Source: Clostridiaceae bacterium
GTDB taxonomy: Bacteria; Bacillota; Clostridia; Lachnospirales; Lachnospiraceae
Reading direction: 5' to 3'
NCBI GenBank assembly: GCA_902362725.1
Contig: CABIXM010000007.1
Span: 62,001-126,000 of the forward strand
DNA length: 64,000 bases
Shown here: positions 25,596-34,249 of the stretch, one piece after another
How the letters are laid out: each line of letters starts with the position of its first letter
How positions within the stretch are numbered: position 1 is the stretch's first letter
Notes under the pieces: generated by a model
What the model was told of the DNA's origin: nothing
What the model saw: the letters and a program-made list of their open reading frames with translations, nothing else
Databases searched by the model: none
Translations under genes and position numbers: made by a program

Positions 25596-26609
25596 ATGAC
25601 TACTATCAAAGAGATTGCCGACTTGGCGGGCGTATCCCGCGGCACCGTCGATCGGGTATTGAATAACAGAGGCGCTGTCAATCCAAAGACAGCAGAGAAA
25701 GTTATGAAGATAGCCCAGGCGATGAATTACCGACCAAACCGGGTCGGACTTGCGCTGGCTACCCAGAAAAAGAAATATAAAATCGGCGTAATTCTGTTCA
25801 GCGAACATAACCCTTTTTTCGATGAGGTTATGGCCGGGGTGCAAAGCAAAACGGAAGAGCTGCAGGATTTTGGCTTTACCATCCTCACAAGGCGTGTGGA
25901 ATTCGACCTGCACGCTCAGCTTGCCGCTATCGACAGCCTCATGGAAGCCGGCATCCACGGGCTGATGCTGGCACCCTACAATCACCCGCTCATCCAGCAG
26001 AAAATTGATGAACTGGCCGGGCAGCAGATCCCCGTTGTAACGGTCAATACCGATATCGAGGGTTCCCGTCGGATAGCTTATGTCGGCAGTGATTATTTCC
26101 GCGGCGGCTGCATAGCAGCCGGCCTCTTTCATCTGATGACAGCCGGAAATATCGAGCTTGGCATCATCACCGGCTCCTCAAACGTACTTTGCCACAGTGA
26201 ACGAATCCGCGGGCTGTGCCATACGCTGGAGGCATCTTATCCGCGGATTCAGATAACCGATATTGCAGAAATTCATGACGATGAATTCGAAAGCTATGCA
26301 CTCACAAGGGAGCTGCTTGATACGCATCCCAAAATTGATGCTCTCTTCTTTGCTGCTGCAGGCGTCTATGGCGGCTGCAAAGCAGTCATGGAATCCGGTC
26401 GGCATCCGAAAATCATCACCTTTGACGAAGTACCCACCACTCTGGAGATGCTGCACAAAGGCGTCATCTCTGCTACTATCAGCCAACAGCCCCATCGCCA
26501 GGGCTCCCGCTCCCTTGATCTGCTCTTTGAGTACATTACTTCCGGCACTCTCCCAGAACAGGAACTACATTATGTGGAGCATTCCATAAGGATTAAAGAA
26601 AATTTGTGA
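25596..26609 (+). CDS. LacI-family transcriptional regulator of the sugar operon
   Basis: A 337-residue regulator. Residues 3-24 are a LacI helix-turn-helix (TIKEIADLAGVSRGTVDRVLN), followed by a hinge helix region (NYRPNRVGLALATQ). Residues from about 60 form a periplasmic-binding-protein-like sugar domain (KIGVILFSEHNPFFDEVMAGV, VVTVNTDIEGSRR, IITFDEVPTTLEML). The effector domain resembles the ribose/xylose class that binds free sugar. It is divergent from xylB and the isomerase, with shared CGTGCACG sites, so it most likely represses them and itself, with the sugar or a derivative as inducer. Activation rather than repression cannot be excluded. Confidence 0.9.
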   Translation: MTTIKEIADLAGVSRGTVDRVLNNRGAVNPKTAEKVMKIAQAMNYRPNRVGLALATQKKKYKIGVILFSEHNPFFDEVMAGVQSKTEELQDFGFTILTRRVEFDLHAQLAAIDSLMEAGIHGLMLAPYNHPLIQQKIDELAGQQIPVVTVNTDIEGSRRIAYVGSDYFRGGCIAAGLFHLMTAGNIELGIITGSSNVLCHSERIRGLCHTLEASYPRIQITDIAEIHDDEFESYALTRELLDTHPKIDALFFAAAGVYGGCKAVMESGRHPKIITFDEVPTTLEMLHKGVISATISQQPHRQGSRSLDLLFEYITSGTLPEQELHYVEHSIRIKENL

Positions 26610-26626
26610 ACCATTCTTATAATTTC

Positions 26627-26673
26627 AAAAGGCCACCGCAAAATCAGGAACTCTGACTTGCAGTGGCCTTTTT
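26627..26673. terminator. Convergent terminator lacI / symporter
   Basis: AAAAGGCCACCGCAA pairs with TTGCAGTGGCCTTTTT (one mismatch) across a 15-base loop. T-runs on both strands suggest bidirectional function between the convergent genes. Confidence 0.8.
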
Positions 26674-26687
26674 ATTTCCACAGGCTT

Positions 26688-28040
26688 TTATTTCTTCCCA
26701 TATTTTTTGCTGATTCCCACGACCACGCCGCTTAAGGCAAGGAGCGCCATGGCGTTCGGGATGACCATCAGTCCGTTGAAGAAATCGGCCAGCTCCCATA
26801 CCAGGTCTACCTTCAAAGTGGAGCCCACGATAATGAAGGCCACGACGATGATGGAGTAGACCTTCATGGCCTTTTTACCGAACAGATACTGCACATTGAT
26901 CTGTCCGAAGAAATGCCAGCTTAAGACCGTGGAGAAGGCGAAGAACAGAAGACAGATGGCTACGAAGATGTCGCCGAAGCTTCCGAAGCCTCTCATGAAC
27001 GCTTCCTGGGTCAGGGCGATGCCGCCCTTGCCGGAATCCATGGCTCCTGTGGTCAGCACGGAGAATACCGTCAGGTTCAGTACGATAAAGGTATCGATGA
27101 ATACGCTGATCATGGCGGTCAGTCCCTGCTCGTGGGGATTCTTCGCCGCTGCCCGCGCGTGGGCGTGGGGTGTGGAACCCATACCGGCCTCATTGGAGAA
27201 AAGTCCCCGGGCTACGCCATAACGGATGGCTTCCCGCACCGTGATACCTGCTGCGCCGCCGACCACTGCGGTCGGATTGAAGGCTCCTACGAAAATCATT
27301 TTGAACGCGTCCGGAAGAGCGGTGATGTTCATGCCAATCAGAATCAGGCTTCCCACGATATAGATTCCTGCCATAAACGGCACGATTCTCTCTACCACAG
27401 CCGCCAGTCTGGTGGTGCCGCCTACGAAGATGAACGCCGCAATTACAGCCAGAATGATGCCGATGGCTACCGGCGGGATATTGATATTCCGGGATTCAAA
27501 GACGCCGGAAAAGGCCGCGCCGATGGAATTGGACTGTACCATATTGCCCATAAAGCCCAGGGCCAGGATGATGAAAATGGCGAAAATCACAGCCAGCACC
27601 CGTCCGAAGGTTCCTTTAAATGCCTGGTGGATATAGTAAACCGGACCTCCGGTCACTTCTCCGTCTTTCTTGGTCTTATATTCCTGGGCCAGGGTTGCCT
27701 CGCCGTAGATGGTAGCCATTCCGAAGAATGCGCTGACCCACATCCAGAAAATAGCCCCCGGGCCTCCGGCGATCAGCGCCGTGGCCGCGCCGGTCAGGTT
27801 GCCGGTACCTACCTGGGCCGCTATGGCCGTAGCCAGAGACTGGAACGGGGTCATCTCGCCCTCCTTCCGCTCTCCGCCGGATGACTTAAAGTGTCCAAAT
27901 ACAAGGCGGCAGCCCTCTCCAAACTTCCGTACCTGAATAAACTTCAGACGGATCGTAAAGAAGATTCCCGTACCGCACAGGATGATGAGCAAAATCAGTC
28001 CCCACATCCATTCATTCACTGCTTTCACAAATTCCAACAT
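26688..28040 (-). CDS. Sodium:alanine/glycine symporter (AGCS family)
   Basis: A 450-residue membrane protein of the alanine-or-glycine:cation symporter family, with about 11 helices and the usual length. The family segment QVGTGNLTGAATALIAGGPG is present near residue 95, and the GMGSTPHAHARAA segment near 290. It takes up Ala or Gly with Na+ or H+. The 5' leader carries a glycine riboswitch and a terminator, so expression follows glycine level and glycine is the probable substrate. The ribosome site is GAGAGGG before ATG 28040. It is a single-gene transcript ending at the terminator shared with lacI. Confidence 0.94.
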   Translation of the reverse strand: MLEFVKAVNEWMWGLILLIILCGTGIFFTIRLKFIQVRKFGEGCRLVFGHFKSSGGERKEGEMTPFQSLATAIAAQVGTGNLTGAATALIAGGPGAIFWMWVSAFFGMATIYGEATLAQEYKTKKDGEVTGGPVYYIHQAFKGTFGRVLAVIFAIFIILALGFMGNMVQSNSIGAAFSGVFESRNINIPPVAIGIILAVIAAFIFVGGTTRLAAVVERIVPFMAGIYIVGSLILIGMNITALPDAFKMIFVGAFNPTAVVGGAAGITVREAIRYGVARGLFSNEAGMGSTPHAHARAAAKNPHEQGLTAMISVFIDTFIVLNLTVFSVLTTGAMDSGKGGIALTQEAFMRGFGSFGDIFVAICLLFFAFSTVLSWHFFGQINVQYLFGKKAMKVYSIIVVAFIIVGSTLKVDLVWELADFFNGLMVIPNAMALLALSGVVVGISKKYGKK

Positions 28041-28102
28041 CGCTTTTTCCCTCTCTTTTTCAACATTTTACCGCGCGCCCGGGCGTTTTCCCGATTTTTG
28101 CG

Positions 28103-28133
28103 CAAAAATAAGAGCTGATTTTTCAATCAGCCC
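28103..28133 (-). terminator. Expression-platform terminator of glycine riboswitch
   Basis: On the minus strand GGGCTGATT-GAAA-AATCAGCTC is followed by TTATTTTT, directly behind the aptamer and about 60 bases before the symporter start. Confidence 0.8.
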
Positions 28134-28159
28134 TCCAAAGAGTAGAACAATCTGCTTAT

Positions 28160-28275
28160 GTAAGCCCTGTCCTTTTGCCTGAGAGATAGACAGACGCATC
28201 GCATCTGTGTTACACCTTCGGCGCTCATAACCTGAGACTCTCCAGAGTTCATCGATTCGTGTTTTTTCGATTGTA
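28160..28275 (-). ncRNA. Glycine riboswitch (single aptamer)
   Basis: The minus-strand leader of the AGCS gene carries the conserved glycine-aptamer blocks in order: CTCTGGAGAGTCTCAGG (28231-28247), GCGCCGAAGGTGTAA (core CCGAAGG) and CTCTCAGGCAAAAGGACAG (28168-28186). Only one aptamer is present, not the common tandem pair. A terminator follows. In known single and tandem glycine switches before AGCS transporters, glycine often turns the transporter off, while in gcv operons it turns genes on; the direction here is not decided by sequence alone. Confidence 0.9.
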
Positions 28276-28278
28276 TCG

Positions 28279-28307
28279 ACTATAGCACACTTTTGTCCGC
28301 CTGGCAA
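28279..28307 (-). promoter_or_regulatory. Promoter of riboswitch-symporter transcript
   Basis: Minus strand TTGCCA (28307-28302), a 17-base spacer and TATAGT (28284-28279), just upstream of the aptamer. Confidence 0.7.
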
Positions 28308-28359
28308 GGACTATTTGCAAATTTTTTCTCTTTTATCGTTTTTCGCCTTATTTTTTTCT

Positions 28360-30714
28360 TTATACCAGCCACAGCTTTTTAGCGGCAGTCACTGCCTCTG
28401 CCCGGCGTCTGACACCCAGTTTTCCCAGAATGTGGCTCACATGGGTTTTCACGGTACTAATCTTGATGTTCATCATTTCCCCGATTTCCGCATTGCTCTT
28501 GTCCGCGCAGATCAGGCGCAGAATCTGAAGCTCCGTGGCCGTCAGGGCTGTCGTGAGGGAAAGGGAAGGCTGCAGGAACAGCGGATAAAAGGCAGCCTGG
28601 GCCAGGACGTCCCGCAGAAGCTTCTGCCGCCACTCCTCGCCGCCTCCGGTGTAGGACAGCTCCTCCAGAAGCGGCAGCACCGCCGCGCCGTATGCACTGA
28701 CCGTGCGGACAAAGCTGTATTCCGCCGCCGTGTCGAGGGCCTGTCGTAGTTTCTCCCGCCAGCCTGCGTCCCGCTGCCGATACATAGCCAGTGCCTGCAG
28801 GATATGCAGATGAATGCTGTCGATATGCCGCCTGCAGGTCTCACAGTAGGGTTCCATCGGCGCAAGGGTCAGAAGCGCCGCGTCCGGCCGATTCTGGGCC
28901 AGCTCCACCATGGCCTGGGTCAGATAACGGTATCGCTTCATCACATTAAAATTCAGCGGAGAGCGGGGCGCGCTGCTCCGATACCATTCGTCCGCCTCCT
29001 CCGTCGCGCCCCGGTACAGGGCAATCCGGCAGAGCAGCGCGTTGATATTGGCTCGGAAGCGTGTCTGACCGCTATCCGCAAAACGCCGTTTCAGTTCTTC
29101 CACGGTCCGTCTGGCCTCCTCGGCCTGGCCTGCCGTCACCTGGCTGCGGGCCAGAAGCCCGGTCACCGCGAACTCCATATCCGGCGTACCGTTCCGCTGA
29201 ATCTCCCCCATATGGGAAATCAGGAACAGCAGACGACGGCTGATATCCTCCCCCTTTTCAAATTTGCTCTCGGCAATGGCGCAGTCCGCCAGGCCCACGC
29301 CGTCCCGGCCCAGCACCGTTTCCACCGGCAGTCTCATGGTCCGGTACAGCAGATCGTCCTTCCTGCTCCAATCCGAGAAATCCTTTCCGCCGTTCATGAC
29401 GCTCGGCAGGGTGCTGGTCACAGAAAAAGAAGACAGGGTCAGCTCTTTTTCTGTCAGCAGGCGGAAGACCGCCGGAATGGTCTCCAGCATTCCCTCCACC
29501 GGCCGCTGAGGCAGGGAGATATCCAGCCAGGCCAGGCGACTTCGCGCCTGACGGCCTGCGCCGTCCCGGCGGTCGCAATTCTCCGCGAACTGCTGAATCT
29601 CCCGGTACCACCGTTCGGATTCTTCATAATCCCCGCTCAGCGCGCAGAGCATGCTCATCCCCTGCATCAGGGAGGGGGAGGATTTCAGCTCCTGCTCCGA
29701 AAGACTTTTGTAATATTTTTCCATTTTTCTGTAATGGCCCATGCCAGGATGTAGCTCCGCACCACGGATCAGAAGGTTCGACACCCGGGAATGCTCTCCA
29801 CTGCGGGTGTAGCACTCCAGCGCGTGGGAATAATCATCCCGCAGTTCATAGTACATGCCGCCGCGGCTATAGATGGAACGGCACTGCTCCGGCGTGTATT
29901 CCCGCTCCATCTCCCACAGCAGGAATTTCCGGAACTGCGGCCAGAAATGAAACCGGGCGATGCCGTCATAGCGCAGCATGGTCGTATGACTCTGCAGCCA
30001 CTCCAGCAGCTCCCCCACGTGAGGATTGCCGCTGACCATGCGGGCCATCTCCATATCGAAACGATCAAAGGGCGCCATTTCCAAAAGGAGGCGGCGGATC
30101 GGCAAATCAAAGCGCCGGTACACGGCTGCTTCAAAATAGCGGAAAACCTCCCGGTAGGCCTGCGCCACCAGCCCCGGCGTGAAGGAGCGGCCTCCGGCCA
30201 TGAGCTGCGCCGTCAGTTCTACGCCCATGGGGTATCCGATGGATTTCTTCAGGATCGCGCTGATCTCCGAATCCGTCACCTCCACCTGCCGGTTCCGGAA
30301 CAGCGCCCGGATATCCTCCCGGTCAAAGAGCAGCCCGTCCGCGTCCACCACAGTCATCAGGCCGGTATAGCCGAAGGCCAGCAGGCATCCGGGCGGCACG
30401 CCCCGGGATAACAGCACAAAACGCCGTTCCGTTTTTTTTCGGATCAGTTCGCACAGCCTCTGCTGCTCTTCCTCCTGCATCAGCTGCAGATCATCCACCA
30501 GCAGAATCTTCCAGTCCGGGTCTGTCTCTGCCCGTTCAAAGTCCGGCTTCTCCGCCTGCATCCGGCGGACCTTCCGTCCCCGGAGCAGCTCTTCTGCCAC
30601 CACCGTCTTTCCGAAGCCGCAGGGCGCGCTCAGGAAAAAGATTCTTCCATGCTTCATGCTGTGCTCAAACTGCTGTGCCACTACCGGCTTTATGATAATC
30701 CGGCTTTCTTCCAT
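28360..30714 (-). CDS. MalT/LuxR-type ATP-dependent transcriptional regulator
   Basis: A 784-residue STAND-class regulator. Walker A APCGFGKT lies at about 30-37 and a Walker B-like WKILLVDDLQLM at about 68-79. A long helical, TPR-like sensor region fills about 230-710. The C-terminus has a LuxR helix-turn-helix (TATELQILRLICADKSNAEI, then STVKTHVSHILGKLGVRRR). Such proteins bind ATP and an inducer, oligomerise and activate nearby promoters. It is intact, unlike the frameshifted relative at 12085-14440. The target is not clear: neighbours are the riboswitch-controlled symporter and the divergent pfp gene. No dedicated terminator was seen after its stop. Confidence 0.9.
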   Translation of the reverse strand: MEESRIIIKPVVAQQFEHSMKHGRIFFLSAPCGFGKTVVAEELLRGRKVRRMQAEKPDFERAETDPDWKILLVDDLQLMQEEEQQRLCELIRKKTERRFVLLSRGVPPGCLLAFGYTGLMTVVDADGLLFDREDIRALFRNRQVEVTDSEISAILKKSIGYPMGVELTAQLMAGGRSFTPGLVAQAYREVFRYFEAAVYRRFDLPIRRLLLEMAPFDRFDMEMARMVSGNPHVGELLEWLQSHTTMLRYDGIARFHFWPQFRKFLLWEMEREYTPEQCRSIYSRGGMYYELRDDYSHALECYTRSGEHSRVSNLLIRGAELHPGMGHYRKMEKYYKSLSEQELKSSPSLMQGMSMLCALSGDYEESERWYREIQQFAENCDRRDGAGRQARSRLAWLDISLPQRPVEGMLETIPAVFRLLTEKELTLSSFSVTSTLPSVMNGGKDFSDWSRKDDLLYRTMRLPVETVLGRDGVGLADCAIAESKFEKGEDISRRLLFLISHMGEIQRNGTPDMEFAVTGLLARSQVTAGQAEEARRTVEELKRRFADSGQTRFRANINALLCRIALYRGATEEADEWYRSSAPRSPLNFNVMKRYRYLTQAMVELAQNRPDAALLTLAPMEPYCETCRRHIDSIHLHILQALAMYRQRDAGWREKLRQALDTAAEYSFVRTVSAYGAAVLPLLEELSYTGGGEEWRQKLLRDVLAQAAFYPLFLQPSLSLTTALTATELQILRLICADKSNAEIGEMMNIKISTVKTHVSHILGKLGVRRRAEAVTAAKKLWLV

Positions 30715-30852
30715 TCCGGTTTCCTCACTTTCCGCATCTGTTCTGTTACCATCTTACCAAGTTCTCCGGCTTCTGTAAATCATTCCGAAGTATGATTTTT
30801 TAGTTCCGGGCGGTTTTCTCCCGAATTTCTCCTATTTTTTGCATCGTACTTG

Positions 30853-30881
30853 TTTACTTTTTCCGCAAAATATATTAGAAT
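30853..30881 (+). promoter_or_regulatory. pfp promoter
   Basis: TTTACT, a 17-base spacer and TAGAAT (30876-30881), in an AT-rich region. An AAAAGGAG ribosome site precedes ATG 30915. Confidence 0.5.
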
Positions 30882-30914
30882 CGGATTAAATATATTGAAA
30901 AGGAGATTTTTGTT

Positions 30915-32576
30915 ATGGAAATTTCAGCTTTACAGAAAGCCAGATATGAGTACGCTCCGAAGCTTCCGGGCATGCTCAGAAACGGCATCGCAGATATTTG
31001 CGTAAAAGAAGGCGAAGCAACCGCAAGCGTAGCAGATCAGGACAAGATCAAAGCGCTGTTCCCGAACACCTACGGTGAGAAGGAAATCACCTTCGAGAAG
31101 GGTCAGAACACCTCTGCTCCCAAGAAGCAGGTGGTAGGCGTTATCCTTTCCGGCGGACAGGCTCCGGGCGGACACAACGTTATCTGCGGTCTCTACGACG
31201 CACTGAAGGCTACCAACAAGGAGAACGTTCTTTACGGCTTCAAGGGCGGCCCCAGCGGACTGATCAACGACGATTACGTAGAGTTCGATGACGAGTTCAT
31301 CAACGCATACCGGAATACCGGCGGCTTTGATATCATCGGTTCCGGCCGTACCAAGCTGGAGACTGAGGAGCAGTTCGCTATCGTTTCCGAGGTTTGCAAA
31401 AAGCATGGCGTAACCGCAGTGGTTATCATCGGCGGCGACGACTCCAACACCAACGCTGCTGTACTGGCTGAGTACTTCGCAGCTCACAACACCGGCGTTC
31501 AGGTTATCGGCTGCCCGAAGACCATCGACGGTGACCTGAAGAACGAGGACATCGAGTGCTCCTTCGGTTTCGATACCGCTACCAAGACCTACAGCGAGAT
31601 CATCGGCAACATCGAGCGTGACGCAAACTCCGCTAAGAAGTACTGGCATTTCGTAAAGGTTATGGGAAGAAGCGCTTCTCACGTAGCTCTGGAGTGCGCG
31701 CTGCAGACCCAGCCGAACATCTGCCTGATTTCTGAGGAAGTCGCAGAGAAGAAGATGTCCCTGTCCCAGATCGCTGATTACATCGCTGATTCCGTAGCAA
31801 ATAGAGCTGCTAAGGGCATGAACTTTGGTGTGGCTATTATCCCGGAGGGCGTGGTTGAGTTCGTTCCGGAGTTCTCCGTACTGATTCAGGAGATCAACGA
31901 GCTTCTGGCTGGCAGCAAGGCTGACGAGTTCAACGCTCTGGCTACCTGGGCTGACAAGTATGCCTTCATTGAGAAGGGTCTGACCAAGGAGTCCATGGAA
32001 GTATTTGCTATCCTTCCGCAGGCTATCCAGCAGCAGCTGTTCATGGAGCGTGACCCGCATGGTAACGTTCAGGTTTCCCTGATCGAGTCTGAGAAGCTGT
32101 TCTCCTCTCTGGTAGCTGCAAAGCTTGCTGAGAGAAAGGCTGCAGGCACCTACAACGGCAAGTTCAGCGCCCTGCATCATTTTCTGGGATACGAAGGAAG
32201 ATGCGCATTCCCGTCCAACTTCGATTCCGACTACTGCTACTCTCTGGGTTACAACGCATTCATGCTGATCCAGTACGGCTACAACGGATACCTGTCCAAG
32301 GTTTCCAACCTGTCCAAGCCGGCAAATGAGTGGGTTGCAGGCGGTATGCCCATCACCAAGATGATGAACATCGAGAGAAGACACGGCGAGGATAAGCCGG
32401 TTATCAAGAAGGCTCTGGTTGAGCTTGACGGAGCTCCCTTCAAGTTCTTCGAGGCTCATCGCGCACAGTGGGCAGAGGAAACCTGCTTCGTATATCCGGG
32501 CGCTATCCAGTACTACGGACCGACCGAGGTTTGCGACGCTACTACCAAGACACTGGCTCTTGAGCATGCAAAATAA
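30915..32576 (+). CDS. pfp: Diphosphate--fructose-6-phosphate 1-phosphotransferase (long type)
   Basis: A 553-residue PPi-dependent phosphofructokinase of the long, plant-like class, interconverting fructose 6-phosphate and fructose 1,6-bisphosphate with pyrophosphate. The N-terminal nucleotide-fold motif [16 protein letters not shown] begins near residue 75. GGDDSNTNA near 168 carries Asp where ATP-PFKs have Gly, the mark of PPi use. CPKTIDGDL carries the catalytic Asp, and [12 protein letters not shown] binds the sugar phosphate. Codon use is strongly biased to C- and G-ending codons, unlike several neighbours, which fits high expression. It is monocistronic with its own promoter and terminator. 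Reversibility makes it usable in both glycolysis and gluconeogenesis. Confidence 0.95.
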   Translation: MEISALQKARYEYAPKLPGMLRNGIADICVKEGEATASVADQDKIKALFPNTYGEKEITFEKGQNTSAPKKQVVGVILSGGQAPGGHNVICGLYDALKATNKENVLYGFKGGPSGLINDDYVEFDDEFINAYRNTGGFDIIGSGRTKLETEEQFAIVSEVCKKHGVTAVVIIGGDDSNTNAAVLAEYFAAHNTGVQVIGCPKTIDGDLKNEDIECSFGFDTATKTYSEIIGNIERDANSAKKYWHFVKVMGRSASHVALECALQTQPNICLISEEVAEKKMSLSQIADYIADSVANRAAKGMNFGVAIIPEGVVEFVPEFSVLIQEINELLAGSKADEFNALATWADKYAFIEKGLTKESMEVFAILPQAIQQQLFMERDPHGNVQVSLIESEKLFSSLVAAKLAERKAAGTYNGKFSALHHFLGYEGRCAFPSNFDSDYCYSLGYNAFMLIQYGYNGYLSKVSNLSKPANEWVAGGMPITKMMNIERRHGEDKPVIKKALVELDGAPFKFFEAHRAQWAEETCFVYPGAIQYYGPTEVCDATTKTLALEHAK

Positions 32577-32591
32577 ATTTAAAATGATGAA

Positions 32592-32620
32592 GGCCCCGCA
32601 AAGAATTGTGGGGTCTTTTT
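32592..32620 (+). terminator. pfp terminator
   Basis: GGCCCCGCAA and TTGTGGGGTC arms followed by TTTTT, 16 bases after the pfp stop. Confidence 0.85.
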
Positions 32621-32630
32621 ATAACGGACG

Positions 32631-32702
32631 AAGGCAGGAGAAAAAATTTTCCACGCTCGGGCGCAAATAGGCCCTCCTTAGGAAAGTTTTTTCTCCTGCC
32701 TT
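32631..32702. repeat. 72-bp near-perfect inverted repeat
   Basis: AAGGCAGGAGAAAAAA starts the left arm and TTTTTTCTCCTGCCTT closes the right arm; a further TTTTCC/GGAAA pairing extends the arms to about 21 of 22 bases. A 28-base centre includes GCTCGGGCGC. It lies between the pfp terminator and the liv terminator. Confidence 0.75.
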
Positions 32703-32725
32703 CTGTTTTTCGAATTTACTATTAT

Positions 32726-32751
32726 GCGGGCTTGCCTGGGGCAAGGCCCGC
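32726..32751 (-). terminator. liv operon terminator
   Basis: GCGGGCTTGCC/GGCAAGGCCCGC hairpin, 14 bases after the livF stop. T-runs are short, so efficiency is uncertain. Confidence 0.6.
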
Positions 32752-32765
32752 TTATTTACTTTGTA

Positions 32766-33476
32766 TTACTCGCCCAGGTATGCCTTCTTCACCTGGTCAT
32801 TGTCCAGGAGCATCTTGGCGTCGCCTTCCAGGACGATGTTGCCGGTTTCGAGGACGTAGCCGCGGTCTGCGATGGACAACGCCTTCTTTGCGTTCTGCTC
32901 TACCAGCAGGACGGTGGTGCCACTTTCGCTTACTTCACGGATGATGTCGAAGATTTCGTTTACGAAGATGGGGGAGAGACCCATGGAGGGCTCATCCATC
33001 AGGATGATCTTCGGGTGGGACATGAGGGCGCGGCCCATGGCAAGCATCTGCTGCTCGCCGCCGGATAATGTACCGGCCATCTGGTTTTTACGCTCTTCCA
33101 GTCTCGGGAAACGCTTGTATACACGAAGCAGGGTTTCCTCGATTTCTTCTTTGTCTTTTCTGGTAAATGCGCCCAGCTTCAGGTTGTCTAAAACGCTTAA
33201 CTGCGCGAAGACGCGGCGGCCTTCGGGGACGTGGGCCATTCCCATGGATACGATTTTGTGAGCCGGGACTTTGGTGATATCCTGTCCCTCAAAGAGGATC
33301 TCGCCGTGTTTCGGGGCGATCAGGCCGGTAATGGTCTGCAGGGTGGTGGTTTTTCCTGCGCCGTTGGCTCCGATCAGGGCAATGACTTCACCCTCGTTTA
33401 CCTCGAAGGAGATTCCCTTGATGGCCTGTATCATGCCATAATATACCTGTATATCTTTTACTTCCAGCATTGCCAT
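32766..33476 (-). CDS. livF: Branched-chain amino acid ABC transporter ATP-binding protein LivF
   Basis: A 236-residue ATPase, usual LivF length. Walker A GANGAGKTT lies near residue 33, the signature GTLSGGEQQMLAMGRAL near 135 and Walker B KIILMDEPSMGL just after. The C-terminus (LVEQNAKKALSIADRGYVLE) is typical of LivF rather than LivG. With LivG it powers import through LivH-LivM of amino acids delivered by the LivJ lipoprotein. It is last in the livJHMGF operon, 13 bases after livG. Confidence 0.95.
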   Translation of the reverse strand: MAMLEVKDIQVYYGMIQAIKGISFEVNEGEVIALIGANGAGKTTTLQTITGLIAPKHGEILFEGQDITKVPAHKIVSMGMAHVPEGRRVFAQLSVLDNLKLGAFTRKDKEEIEETLLRVYKRFPRLEERKNQMAGTLSGGEQQMLAMGRALMSHPKIILMDEPSMGLSPIFVNEIFDIIREVSESGTTVLLVEQNAKKALSIADRGYVLETGNIVLEGDAKMLLDNDQVKKAYLGE

Positions 33477-33489
33477 TGTTCGATTCCTC

Positions 33490-34248
33490 CTATTCTCCCA
33501 GGTATGCAGTGATAACCTTCGGGTCTTTGAGTACTTCCGCAGTGGGGCCCTCTGTCAGAACCTGGCCAAAGTTCAGGACGGTCAGCTTCTCGCAGATGCC
33601 GGATACCAGCTTCATGTCGTGCTCGATCAGAAGAATCGTCATATGGAATTCATCCCGGACGAAACGGATGGTTTTCATCAGTTCCAATGTCTCGTTGGGG
33701 TTCATGCCGGCTGCCGGCTCATCCAGGAGCAGCAGCTTCGGATCGGTGGCCAATGCTCTTGCGATCTCCAGCTTCCGCTGTTTCCCGTAGGGCAGGTTGG
33801 ACGCCTTATAGTCGGCCTCTTTGTCCAGGTCGAAGACTTTCAGAAGCTCCATGGCGCGCTCGTTCATCTCTTTCTCTACCTTGTAGTACCTGGGCAGACG
33901 AAGGATGCCGGTCAGGGTCGAATATTTGTGATGGTTGTGCAGGCCTACTTTTACATTGTCCAGTACCGTCAGATCGTTAAACAGACGGATGTTCTGGAAC
34001 GTACGGGCGATACCGTGCTTGTTGATTTCGATGGTCTTCTTACCTGTGATGTTCTCACCGTCCAGCATGATGTAGCCGTCGGTGGGCTCATATACGCCAG
34101 TCAGCAGATTGAAGACCGTGGTTTTGCCTGCGCCGTTGGGGCCGATGAGGCCGTACAGCTGTCCCTGTTCTATCTCCAGGTGGAAATCATCCACGGCGCG
34201 AAGTCCGCCAAAGGAGATTCCAAGATTTTTTACTTCCAGTAATGCCAT
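33490..34248 (-). CDS. livG: Branched-chain amino acid ABC transporter ATP-binding protein LivG
   Basis: A 252-residue ATPase starting at ATG 34248, one base after the livM stop; its ribosome site is in the end of livM. A frame extending upstream into livM is not supported. Walker A GPNGAGKTTVF, the LivG-typical signature ASNLPYGKQRKLEIARAL and Walker B LLLLDEPAAGMNPNE are present, followed by LIEHDMKLV. It pairs with LivF. Confidence 0.95.
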   Translation of the reverse strand: MALLEVKNLGISFGGLRAVDDFHLEIEQGQLYGLIGPNGAGKTTVFNLLTGVYEPTDGYIMLDGENITGKKTIEINKHGIARTFQNIRLFNDLTVLDNVKVGLHNHHKYSTLTGILRLPRYYKVEKEMNERAMELLKVFDLDKEADYKASNLPYGKQRKLEIARALATDPKLLLLDEPAAGMNPNETLELMKTIRFVRDEFHMTILLIEHDMKLVSGICEKLTVLNFGQVLTEGPTAEVLKDPKVITAYLGE

Positions 34249-34249
34249 C

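Noticed and set aside
28068..28307. Minus-strand 79-codon frame upstream of the symporter
   Set aside because: It coincides with the glycine aptamer, terminator and promoter, so it is leader sequence and not a gene.
30930..32567. Open frame of 545 codons antisense to pfp
   Set aside because: Pfp has complete catalytic motifs on the plus strand; the antisense frame exists because of the biased codon use of pfp.
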